In this document: positions 18,300 to 26,541 of the stretch, one piece after another
Layout of the letters: every line of letters begins with the position of its first letter
Numbering within the stretch: position 1 is the stretch's first letter
Source of the DNA: Bacillota bacterium
GTDB lineage: Bacteria; Bacillota; Clostridia; Lachnospirales; Lachnospiraceae
Assembly: GCA_023391695.1 (NCBI GenBank)
Contig: JAEWAK010000009.1
Span: forward strand, 1 to 64,000
Length of the DNA stretch: 64,000 bases
Reading direction: 5' to 3'
Position numbers and translations under genes: made by a program
The notes under the pieces: model-generated
Database searches by the model: none
What the model was told of the DNA's origin: nothing
The model's input: the letters and a program-made list of their open reading frames with translations, nothing else

Positions 18300-18918
18300 C
18301 CTATAGCCTGTGCGGGAGCGTGACCCTTTCCATGCTCCCGCTACAGGCATTACGTGTTTGCTTGCCCGTCTATAAAAGCCCATTGGTAACAATGAGCTTT
18401 TATAGGCCGACAAATTGGGCCTATGGTCCTTGATAACTGAATATACGGTATTTCAAGTACAACCCCTATGCTGCTCCACAAGGGCAAGCGACAAAAGGAT
18501 CGGCGCAACGACAGCAGATGCAGGACAGCAATGCAGGAGCGATAAACGAAGCCTTTGACCCGGCTGTGGCAGGCCGGTACGCAATGACAGGCATGGGCAC
18601 AATGATACTTCTTCACAGCCCCCCACAGACTGGAGGGGGAGTTTCTGCGGTATTCGCTACTCTGGCAAAGGGCGGTACAGGCGGAACTATGATGCCGGAG
18701 CCACGGCAGCCTGGAATATTCCCGCACTGGGGGCGCGTGGCAAATGCGGTGAGCATTAACATTAGAAATCATGGGCTGGCTTTTGCTTTTTTATCGGGAG
18801 CCAGCCTATTCTTGTGATGTTAATACAAAGGAAAGAATTATTCTGAATGTTGTGCAAGCCATAAGCCGGTGGGTCTATACGTTTTATAAACACTAACACA
18901 TAAAGGGAGGATGTGCAG
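18300..18918. other. Non-coding or decayed stretch of the ICE end with two hairpins
   Basis: One stem is GCCTGT-GGGAGC / GCTCCC-ACAGGC (18306-18348). Another is GGCTGGCT / AGCCAGCC (18774-18806) with a 17-nt loop rich in T. Frames between them (18518-18817) have no RBS or known motif and are probably remnants of an accessory ICE gene. Confidence 0.45.
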
Positions 18919-19182
18919 ATGTTAGATTTACAGAAATTAACTGCTTTAAGACAGACAGAAATCAGCAACGTCGATAAAAACCAGTTGGTGGAAATCTCCA
19001 CAGTGTCGGTGGACGCATCACTACCCGGTGTCGAACGTATGCAGAATTATTTGGAACAAGTGAAAAATCCTTATTGCTTTCGCAGCGGAGATATTACTGT
19101 GAGGGTACGCTTTGAACCGGATGGCCCTGACTTGGATAACTTATTGAAAAACTACTTCATCGGCAAAAAAAAGGACGGATGA
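18919..19182 (+). CDS. DUF6870-like ICE protein next to the recombinase
   Basis: Protein of 87 aa starting at ATG 18919, 8 nt after AAAGGGAGG; GTG 18913 in the same frame overlaps the RBS spacer and is not preferred. The sequence (LTALRQTEISNVDKNQLVEI, then QVKNPYCFRSGDITVRVRFE) matches the small conserved ORF that precedes the serine recombinase in Tn1549-type elements. The function is unknown; its position suggests a role in excision or its regulation. The reading frame is intact, unlike the genes on both sides. Confidence 0.75.
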   Translation: MLDLQKLTALRQTEISNVDKNQLVEISTVSVDASLPGVERMQNYLEQVKNPYCFRSGDITVRVRFEPDGPDLDNLLKNYFIGKKKDG

Positions 19183-19244
19183 GGTAGTTTTTAGTTTTTA
19201 TGATTGCTATACTAAAAATGTGATTATGGAGGATCGGAGGTATA

Positions 19245-20927
19245 ATGTCTAGAGGAAGAAAAGCAACAAATAACTTCACCATGGGCAGCAATCAAATATG
19301 GTTAATGGGCGAATACATCCAACTGTCCAAAGAGGACGGTAATAATGTAAGCTACAGTGTAGAGAACCAAAAGAGAATCCTGGATCGGCATAGAAATACG
19401 AATGAGGAAAATTTTGTACTTGTAGATACCTATATCGATGATGGCGAGACAGGAACAGACTCTGACCGCGATGGTTTTCAAAGGTTATTGAAAGACATTT
19501 ATGCCAAAAGAATTAACTGTGTCATCGTGAAAGACCTTTCACGTCTGTCAAGAAACGATTATGAGTGCGGTCAATACTTGGAATTTCTTTTCGTAAAGCT
19601 GAATATCCGGTTTATCTCTCTGGAGCTTCCGGTACTTGACAGCTATTTAAGGCCACAGGAAATCAGCAGTATCGCTACCAAAATGCAGAGTTGCATTAAC
19701 GACCAGCATGCTTTTCAGACTTCCATCAAAGTGCGGAGTGTCCAGGACATGAAACGTAGTGACGGCGATTATATTGGTGCTTTCGCACCCTACTGATATC
19801 TGAAAGACCCTGCTGACCGGCATCATCTGATTGTTAATAAGGAAACTGCTCCCGTGGTCGCCGACATTTACAGGTGGTTCGTCTATGAAGGTATGAGCAA
19901 AAGCGGAATCTGCAAACGACTGATAAGCTTGGGTATTCCCAGCCCGTCAGCCTATAAAAAGGAGAAAGGCTTTAAGTATCAAAATCCCCATGCTGGAAAG
20001 AATAAAGGATTGTGGTCACATCAAACAGTTGACCAAATTCTGCGTAATCCGAAATATTTAGGTCACATGGTGCAGGGTCAACATACGGTAAAAAGCTACA
20101 AGGTTCATACAATTGTAGCCGTACCGGAAGCAGACTGGTATTATGTACTCAATACCCACGAAGCAATTATAGATCAGCTAACTTTTGACAAAGCCCAGGA
20201 GCTGAATAAGCGTAATACACGAACGGCTCCTACTCAAAATAAGGTACATCTCTTTTCCGGTTTTCTGCGCTGTGCCGACTGTGGTATTGGTCTGACCCGC
20301 CGATGCTCTAAGGGATATGTTTATTATGCTTGCAGGACGTATGTATACAAGTCTAAAGAAAAATGCACCAAGCACACAATTAAAGGTGAAGTGCTTGAGG
20401 ATGCCGTTTTACAAACTATCAAGAAACAGATCGGCCTCGTAGATGCTCTTGCACAAGTAATCGACGAGATAAACAGAGCGGAAGTTGTGAACAAAGAATC
20501 TATACGGATAAGGCAGCTCCTAAAGCAACGTTCGCAGGAATTGGATAAGATTACGGTACTGAAAGACGGCCTTTATATGGACTGGAAAAACAGTGACATT
20601 ACGCGAGAAGATTATCATCGTATGAAACAGGATTTTGAAGAGAAGTCCCTATATCTTAAACAGGTAATAGCAAATTTGGAGGAAGAAAACCAAATCATGG
20701 CTAACGGCGTATCCTCAGAGGACCCCTACCTAACCAGCTTCCTCAAATATCGGAACATTGAGAGTTTGGAACGCGGTATAGTGGTAGAACTGGTGAAACA
20801 GATTTTGGTGCATGAAGATGGCAGCATAACGATTGATTTCAAATTCGCTGACCAACATCGACGTATTGTAGAATTTATCGAAAATAACAAGCGTGATGTA
20901 CCCGTTGAATTAGCAAAAGCTGTATAA
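19245..20927 (+). pseudogene. Large serine recombinase of the ICE, interrupted by TGA
   Basis: The full frame is 560 codons with one in-frame TGA at 19794-19796. It lies in the motif FAPY-stop-YLKDP, where homologs have FAPYGYLKDP, so a Gly codon (GGA) became TGA. The catalytic serine block is YIQLSKED (Ser28); a resolvase domain (to about 150), recombinase domain, zinc ribbon (CADCG, C-K-C) and a C-terminal coiled coil follow. This is a TnpX/TndX-type integrase. It lies 53 bp before the element end. Without readthrough the element cannot excise itself. Confidence 0.85.
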
Positions 20928-20952
20928 ATACGGCTTGCAGAGTTTTTGTTTT

Positions 20953-22521
20953 CTAAGCGCAAAGTTGTGTATAAATACTTGAAGCCGTCGCCTCATCCAA
21001 AATAACGATGGGTGCGTCCTTGAGCATCGCTCTGGCAATAGACAGCCGCTGGCGTTCGCCACCGGAAAGGTGGCCACCCGCGCTGCCTGCCACCGTGTCG
21101 TAGCCACTTTCCAGCTGCATGATAAAGTCATGGCAACCGGCGGCTTTGGCAATCGCCTCCACCTCGGCATCTGCCGCATCGGGGCGTCCCTTGCGGATGT
21201 TTTCACGTACCGTTTCATTGAACAGGAAATTGTCCTGAGACACGTAGGCAATCATCTCATTGAGCTGTCGCAGGGGAATCACCCTCACATCCACGCCGCC
21301 GATGGATATGTTTCCGCCGGTAACATCCCACATGGAGGCGATCAGCCGGGCAATTGTGGACTTTCCGCTGCCGGAAGGTCCCACCAACGCGTTCACCGAC
21401 CCTTCCCGGAAGGCAAAATCAACGCCATGAAGCACCTCGGACTCCTTGTAGGCAAAGCGTACGGCATTGCCCACTATATCAAACCGGTCAATCTTTGCGG
21501 TTTCCTCCGGACGGTGCAACTCCTCATCCTCCAAAATTTCATTAATTTCTCCCACAATCGTTCCGATTTTCCCCAAATCGTCAGTGTAGCTCATCGCGCC
21601 GATGAGGGGCATCATCATGCCGAGGCACAGCACAACAATCATGACGATCTCATTCACCGGCAGCGTACCCTTCAAATAAAACAGCACACAGGCGGGCAGA
21701 ACGCTCACCAGCACCGAGGGGATGATCACCATTCCCGCAGAGAAAAAAATCTGGGTATCTCTCATCCAGTCAATGGCCGAGTGGGCGGATTCCCTAACTG
21801 CGTCGGTGAATTTCTTATAGGTTTTTGCCGTCTGGCTGAAGGTCTTGATGACCTCAATGCCGTTAATGTATTCCACGGCAACAGAATTCAGCTTTTTGCC
21901 GGATTGGACATATCGGCTGAATTTTTCTTTGTAACCGACCATCATCCCCATCATAGCCAGCAGTCCGACCGGCAACGTAATGAGCGACCATAGTCCCACC
22001 CGCCAATCCAGAATAAGAACATAGATAAGAATAACAACAGGTGCCAGCAGCTTGCTCGTCATCTCCGGAACAAGGTGCGCAAGGGTCGGCTCAATGCTGT
22101 CCACCCGCTCCACGATCAGGTTTTTGGTTTCGCCGCTGGGACGGTCTAGAACCTTGCCCATGGACATCCGCGCCAGCTTTTCGCACATCTGCCTGCGGAC
22201 ATCCGCAATGACGGCAAATGTCGCGCCATGGGAAATGGTGGTGGACACGGCGTGAAACAGATAATTACAAATCCAGAAAATCGCCGCTATTCCAATCCAG
22301 ATAGCATACGGGGTAAAACCGCGCTCTCTAGCAATCAGCAGCGTGACAATTCTGCTGATGCAATAGTAAGGGATGATCGAGCACAGCACACCAAGTATCG
22401 CCGTAAAAACAGATGCTATGTACTTGGTTTTATATGGAGCCGCCCATTCAAAAAGATAGGAAAACGGCCCCCGTTTTTTTTGATTAGTATTGTTCAACTG
22501 ATATTCGCTTCCTTTCCTCAT
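20953..22521 (-). pseudogene. YbtP/Q-like ABC transporter (TMD-NBD) truncated by ICE insertion
   Basis: About 522 residues. The six-TM exporter-fold domain (residues about 35-310) is followed by an NBD with Walker A GPSGSGKST, Q-loop, signature LSGGERQR and Walker B VILDEATAS. The protein then ends in eight foreign residues, so the D-loop, H-loop and last 60 or so residues are missing. Homologs need these for ATP hydrolysis, so it is probably inactive. The start is uncertain: ATG 22521, or TTG 22497 which has AGGAAAGGAAG upstream. It overlaps the EcfA-type gene. In intact loci such half-transporters come in pairs; the partner gene should lie beyond the ICE. Confidence 0.8.
20978..20984. other. 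Right junction (attR-like) of the integrative element
   Basis: On the minus strand the ABC transporter reads normally up to LDEATAS (codon TCA at 20982-20980) and then runs into non-homologous residues and a stop. The element's recombinase ends 53 bp away. The junction therefore lies at about 20980, next to a GA dinucleotide (20981-20982), the crossover dinucleotide known for TnpX/TndX-type recombinases. The left end is not in the window. Confidence 0.65.
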
Positions 22522-23971
22522 TCTCAAAAAAATGCCGCAGTTTCGGCAGCCCAGCTTTATTTAATGCATACTGTTCTTTGACTGCGCCCTGTTCCATATG
22601 AAGCACATAATCACAGCAGCGGACAATCAGCTCTGGGTCATGTGTCACAATGAATACGGCTTTATCCCCGCCGAGCGAAGACAATAGTTCGGCAGTCCGT
22701 TCCATATGATAAAAATCCAGCCCGCTCGTCGGCTCGTCAAACACCAGAAACTCCTTGCCTGCCAGCAGGGCGGAGGCAATGGCTACCCGTTGTTTTTGCC
22801 CGCCTGATAAGGATAGCGGATGCCGCTCTCTCAAAGATGTCAGCTCCAACGAATCCATCACCCGCATAAGCTCCGTCTCGTTCTCCTCATCCATTCCAAG
22901 GCGAAGCTCTTCCTCTACGCTTTCGCAAAAGAGCTGGTGGTTCACATCCTGCATCACAAGATAGCTTTTTTTCAGCATCCGGCGGCGGGAATGGACGGCT
23001 CCGCCGCAGACGCAGTGCCCTCTAAACCGATTTTGCAGCCCGCATAAGCATTTGGACAGCGTTGATTTTCCCGCACCATTGTTGCCTATGATCGCGACAA
23101 CCCCGCCTCTCGGCAGGGTAACTTCCGGAATATCCAGAACCGGGGACGGTCTGCTCCGATAGGAATACTTGTAGTTCTGGAGGGTCAGGGATTCTTCCGT
23201 CCGGGGCTGCACTTCCCGGTAGCAGAGATCGGTCAAATGCAATGTGCGCAGGCCGAGCTTTCTCAATGTTTCCGATGGGATACGACAAAACTCCGGCATC
23301 GGCATATCGTGTTGGACGCTTCCATTCCGCAGATAAATCACCCGGTCACACAGATCTGTCAGCCAATACAGACGATGCTCGGCAATAATGATTGTTTTGC
23401 CCTGCTCTTTCCATAGGCGTATGGTCTCCTTCAAGTCATGAATGGCGTTGATGTCCAAGTTGGAAGTTGGCTCGTCCAGCACAAAAACCTCCGGCTGCAT
23501 GGCTGACACCGAAGCACAGGCTATTTTTTGCTTTTCTCCGCCAGACAACTGAAAAATACTGCGCCCCAACAGGTTTACGGCACCCATTTCGCGTGAGGAA
23601 ATCTCCACCCGCTTCTCAATCTCCACAGGTGAAAGCCCTAGGTTTTCGCACCCAAAAGCAATTTCTCCGGTGGTATCCACACAGAAAAACTGGCTGCGCG
23701 GGTTTTGAAACACACTGCCGACAATGCGCGCGGTGTCGTACAGTTCGGCATCCATTACATCTAATCCGCCGACCGTTACCTTGCCGTTCCATTCCCCCTC
23801 GTAGTAGTGGGGAATCAGGCCGTTAATCAGGCGGGTAAGCGTGGTTTTCCCACAGCCTGACTGTCCGCACAGCAACACACATTCTCCTTGCTTGACATGA
23901 AGGGAAACTTTTTGCAGAGAGCCGGAACCGGCATTTGCATATTTAAAACTAACGTTTTTAAGTTCAATCAT
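22484..23971 (-). CDS. ECF transporter ATPase, two fused ABC domains
   Basis: Protein of 495 aa from ATG 23971 (GAGGAG at 8 nt). Two complete NBDs lie in tandem: Walker A GQSGCGKTT / signature LSGGEKQK / Walker B VFVLDEPTSNLD, then GNNGAGKST / LSGGQKQR / FLVFDEPTSGLD. This is the EcfA1-EcfA2 fusion type. It follows EcfT by 10 bp and drives the S component at 24719-25321. An ATG at 24019 inside EcfT is possible but lacks an RBS. Substrate unknown. Confidence 0.87.
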   Translation of the reverse strand: MIELKNVSFKYANAGSGSLQKVSLHVKQGECVLLCGQSGCGKTTLTRLINGLIPHYYEGEWNGKVTVGGLDVMDAELYDTARIVGSVFQNPRSQFFCVDTTGEIAFGCENLGLSPVEIEKRVEISSREMGAVNLLGRSIFQLSGGEKQKIACASVSAMQPEVFVLDEPTSNLDINAIHDLKETIRLWKEQGKTIIIAEHRLYWLTDLCDRVIYLRNGSVQHDMPMPEFCRIPSETLRKLGLRTLHLTDLCYREVQPRTEESLTLQNYKYSYRSRPSPVLDIPEVTLPRGGVVAIIGNNGAGKSTLSKCLCGLQNRFRGHCVCGGAVHSRRRMLKKSYLVMQDVNHQLFCESVEEELRLGMDEENETELMRVMDSLELTSLRERHPLSLSGGQKQRVAIASALLAGKEFLVFDEPTSGLDFYHMERTAELLSSLGGDKAVFIVTHDPELIVRCCDYVLHMEQGAVKEQYALNKAGLPKLRHFFENEERKRISVEQY

Positions 23972-23981
23972 AGCCAACTCC

Positions 23982-24722
23982 TCACAACACGCCAAGGTCT
24001 GCCAAAGCGACGGCAGCAAAGGCGGCTACACACAGAGCAATGAAAATAATGTCTTGCATTCTAAAACCGATGCGGCAGATGTTGGTGCGCCTGACCTCGC
24101 CTCCAAGTCCACGGGTCAACGCCGCTGCAGAGAGTTCCTCGCCGATCTTTGCTGAACAGGTCAGCAAAGGCACCAGCCGATATTCAAGCATCTTCCCGAC
24201 TTTGCCGCCACCAAAGCTGATGCCCCTCATCCGCATGGCGGCATTAATTGAACTGAATTCTTCACGCACAGTAGGAAAAAATCGGAACATAACCGAAAAG
24301 GGAATAACAATCTTTTCGCTGATGTGCATCCTCTGCATGGCGGCGGTGAATTCACTGACGGTCGTGGTGGAAACGACATAAGCGCCCATCGCCACACCCG
24401 GCATGACACGGCTAAAAATACCGACACTGCCCAGGACAAGAAAATAGGGAAACCCCGATAATCGCGGCAATAGCAGCAGCGCTGCCAAATATGCGGCCGC
24501 ATAGACTATGAGATAAATAACTGCCGCCCTGATTTTACCTGCTGTCAGGAATAAAATCAGCGTTATCAAACAGAGGACGGGAATTATAAAAGAAAACTTG
24601 TCTCCGCCCAGTCCACCCAAAACAAAGGTAGAAACAGTAATCAGCAGCAGCAGCTTCGTGCGAGGATCGAAAATCAGCCCCCGCTGCTGTCCGGTTGTTT
24701 GTAGAATACCCGAACTCATCAT
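23982..24722 (-). CDS. ecfT: ECF transporter transmembrane component EcfT
   Basis: Membrane protein of 246 aa with several TM helices and the CbiQ/EcfT coupling helices: the first Ala-Arg-Gly-like motif lies around AAMRMRGISFGGG and the second around SAAALTRGLGGEVRR. It overlaps the S component gene by 4 bp (ATGA) and precedes the ATPase gene by 10 bp. It links ATP hydrolysis by the fused ATPase to substrate movement by the MptD-like S component. Confidence 0.85.
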   Translation of the reverse strand: MMSSGILQTTGQQRGLIFDPRTKLLLLITVSTFVLGGLGGDKFSFIIPVLCLITLILFLTAGKIRAAVIYLIVYAAAYLAALLLLPRLSGFPYFLVLGSVGIFSRVMPGVAMGAYVVSTTTVSEFTAAMQRMHISEKIVIPFSVMFRFFPTVREEFSSINAAMRMRGISFGGGKVGKMLEYRLVPLLTCSAKIGEELSAAALTRGLGGEVRRTNICRIGFRMQDIIFIALCVAAFAAVALADLGVL

Positions 24723-25321
24723 GCAATCCCTGCTTTTATGAAGTGCTTATTGAGCAGTACCCTGCCTAAAAGCCCCCCAAGAACGCCGAACACGAAGCAG
24801 CTGACGAGCAGCACGGGATTCATCCAGGGAGGCAGCAGAGCCGTCAACGCCGCCTCATAGTCCGCACCGAATTCCGTGCGGGTGGAGAAATAACCATCCG
24901 GATTAGTGAACAATGGAATAAAGTTGCCCCACATCCAGATGTTAAAGAAGCCGCAAACCAGAACAGAACTACCTGCCTTGCTGTATTTTACCCGCTTCCA
25001 GATAAGTTCGGCGACAAGTCCTGACACAAGAGCTACCGGAAGCGAGTAGAGACCCATGCCGGTCAGAGCCATCATGATCCCCATAATGGCACTCATGATA
25101 AGGATCATGCCAAATTTTTTTACCTTGGTCAGAAACAGCATAAAGGGGATTCCTCCCAAGAGTGGCCCTAAGACGCACAACAAGGGCATCATAATTGGTA
25201 TGTATCCCGTCATGGCAAGCGCCATGATGATGACAAAATAGATTGCTGAATAGATTCCTACGTTAATAAGGTCCTTTCCGGCCAAGCGGCCTAAGTTTTT
25301 GCGAGTAGTATTTGTTGACAT
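24719..25321 (-). CDS. MptD-family ECF transporter S component
   Basis: Hydrophobic protein of 200 aa with five or six TM segments, starting at ATG 25321 behind TAGGAGG. Features such as KDLINVGIYSAIYFVIIMALA and the multi-Gly second helix fit the MptD (TIGR02185/Trep_Strep) family of putative S components. MptD-type ECF modules with YbtP/Q-like ABC genes and a TetR regulator, as here, are common in gut Firmicutes; the substrate is not established. It is first in the operon, directly under the shared palindrome at 25350. Confidence 0.8.
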   Translation of the reverse strand: MSTNTTRKNLGRLAGKDLINVGIYSAIYFVIIMALAMTGYIPIMMPLLCVLGPLLGGIPFMLFLTKVKKFGMILIMSAIMGIMMALTGMGLYSLPVALVSGLVAELIWKRVKYSKAGSSVLVCGFFNIWMWGNFIPLFTNPDGYFSTRTEFGADYEAALTALLPPWMNPVLLVSCFVFGVLGGLLGRVLLNKHFIKAGIA

Positions 25322-25349
25322 AATAGTAACCTCCTAAAGATTAGAATCA

Positions 25350-25367
25350 AGTTAGCTGTTGCTAACT
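25350..25367. promoter_or_regulatory. Shared 18-bp palindrome, site 1 (ECF operon)
   Basis: AGTTAGCTGTTGCTAACT, a perfect 7-bp-arm palindrome, lies 29 bp upstream of the S component start. A -10-like TATAGT (25370-25365) overlaps it. It has the same AGTTAG-N6-CTAACT frame as sites at 36123, 40609 and 45392. Confidence 0.65.
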
Positions 25368-25388
25368 ATAGTTTAAAAAAAATTACGG

Positions 25389-25997
25389 CTAAAGCCCTAA
25401 TATTTCCTTCCATCCAGCCATGCCGAACCGCTTTGCACTGTCCATCACGGCAACGGCCTGTTCATAAGGCAGATCATGCGAGACAACCTCCACCAGGTAT
25501 TGGAATCCGGAGGAGGCGTTGATATGCAGAAACATATCTTCGATCCATTGTCCGCTTTTTCCGAAAGAATCGCAATAAATACGGTAAGCCTGTTCCTCAA
25601 TGGCAATCAGTTCTTCCAGATAAGAAGACCAGCGCGTACCTTCCGAGTGGCAAAAAATCAGCCGGAATGCCGCTATATTTTCATAAATGTAATTCAGCAT
25701 CCAATCCGTTCCTGCATATGCCGTTTCCCGCATATGGGTACTCGACAGATCCGGCAGAGCTTTCTTCACGTCAAAATGTATACTGCGGAACCGGTACAGC
25801 ATTTCCTCCGCCGGAACTTGAACCAGCGCATCAAACAAAACCGCTTTGTTGGCAAAATGGTTATACATGGCCCCAGTAGTGACTTTCGCTGATTCTGCAA
25901 TACGGCGCATATTGGCATTTTGATAGCCATACTCCATAAATTCTTTCTGGGCACACTCCAGAATGCGTTTGCGGGTCAATTGTGAATTTAGGCTCAT
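25389..25997 (-). CDS. TetR-family regulator (ECF operon)
   Basis: Regulator of 202 aa. The TetR N-terminal helix-turn-helix is clear (RKRILECAQKEFMEYGYQNA, then TTGAMYNHFANK). The C-terminal ligand domain is rich in aromatics (EGTRWSSYLEEL). ATG 25997 is preferred because homologs begin just before the TRKRIL helix; the frame stays open to 26045. It lies 67 bp upstream of, and in the same direction as, the ECF genes. A 13-bp palindrome overlaps its own -10 (26030-26042), suggesting autoregulation. Confidence 0.85.
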   Translation of the reverse strand: MSLNSQLTRKRILECAQKEFMEYGYQNANMRRIAESAKVTTGAMYNHFANKAVLFDALVQVPAEEMLYRFRSIHFDVKKALPDLSSTHMRETAYAGTDWMLNYIYENIAAFRLIFCHSEGTRWSSYLEELIAIEEQAYRIYCDSFGKSGQWIEDMFLHINASSGFQYLVEVVSHDLPYEQAVAVMDSAKRFGMAGWKEILGL

Positions 25998-26029
25998 AGT
26001 TTTGCAGCAACCCCTTATAAAAAATTCTA

Positions 26030-26063
26030 ATAACAATGTTATCACTTTTTAGTAAAAAGTCAA
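26030..26063 (-). promoter_or_regulatory. Promoter and operator of the TetR gene at 25389
   Basis: The -35 is TTGACT (26063-26058) and the -10 is TAACAT (26041-26036) with a 16-bp spacer. The palindrome ATAAC-AAT-GTTAT (26030-26042) covers the -10, a typical autorepression layout. Confidence 0.55.
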
Positions 26064-26201
26064 GCAATAATAATTTCTACCTTTCTTTTTCCAATCTTTC
26101 ACGATCGGCAACGTGATCTCTACGATGCAGTCGGCAAATTTATATTTAATACCCTCGCTGTACTTATTGATGGCGTAGTCGCTGTACTTTATAATTTTCA
26201 T
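26049..26201 (-). pseudogene. Truncated small ICE-type ORF
   Basis: A strong RBS (GGAGGAAAGGAAC) precedes ATG 26201. The first 30 or so residues (MKIIKYSDYAINKYSEGIKY) look like the N-terminus of a small conserved ORF of Tn1549-type elements, as I recall it. After EITL the sequence turns lysine-rich and ends at residue 50, so it looks cut by a rearrangement. Together with the riboswitch at 26384 it suggests a second, older ICE remnant here. Confidence 0.45.
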
Positions 26202-26299
26202 GTTCCTTTCCTCCAAACTTTGAATTTTTGTAAAATCCAAAATCCGGAAAGGGAAAAGACAGTGAAGATAGAACGCTCTGTTTTTATAAATAAAGGCAA

Positions 26300-26329
26300 A
26301 AACCATCTCGTTTTTTGCTGAGGATGGTT
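26300..26329 (-). terminator. Terminator behind the second riboswitch
   Basis: AACCATC and GATGGTT (minus strand) form a 7-bp stem with a T-run TTTTTG after it. It sits about 55 nt downstream of the aptamer at 26384-26470. Confidence 0.55.
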
Positions 26330-26383
26330 AAAGCAGTATGACTTTTTTACAAGCTGGATTTGAAATTGTATGTACAGGCCCTG

Positions 26384-26470
26384 CGCGGTTTTGGCAGCCA
26401 GGCTATCGTAGCGTTAGAAACACCTTAGACCCTGTGGCTTTGCGACCCATCTTTCAATGGGTTTGCATAG
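26384..26470 (-). ncRNA. c-di-GMP-I (GEMM) riboswitch, second copy
   Basis: Read on the minus strand: GCAAACCCATTGAAAG, GGGTCGCAAAGCC, GGGTCTAAGGTG, then ACGATAGCCTGGCTGCC, the full order of conserved blocks of the c-di-GMP-I aptamer. A terminator follows (26329-26300). The only downstream ORF in range is the truncated 50-aa ORF at 26201-26049, so the switch is probably an orphan. Its sequence differs from the copy at 17097, so it is not a recent duplicate. Confidence 0.87.
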
Positions 26471-26541
26471 ATATTCCTCCTGCCATAGCTAGTTTAGAAC
26501 TATACGTTTTTGGTATAGCACTATTATAGAAGCCAGTATGT

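Larger units (their letters stand above)
26202..26541. other. Intergenic region holding the second riboswitch
   Basis: Apart from the aptamer (26384-26470) and its terminator (26300-26329), nothing gene-like is supported. The plus-strand frame 26338-26529 runs antisense through the aptamer and is not coding. Confidence 0.5.

Noticed and set aside
21070..21993. 307-aa plus-strand frame
   Set aside because: Antisense shadow of the truncated ABC transporter; His-rich composition typical of shadow frames.
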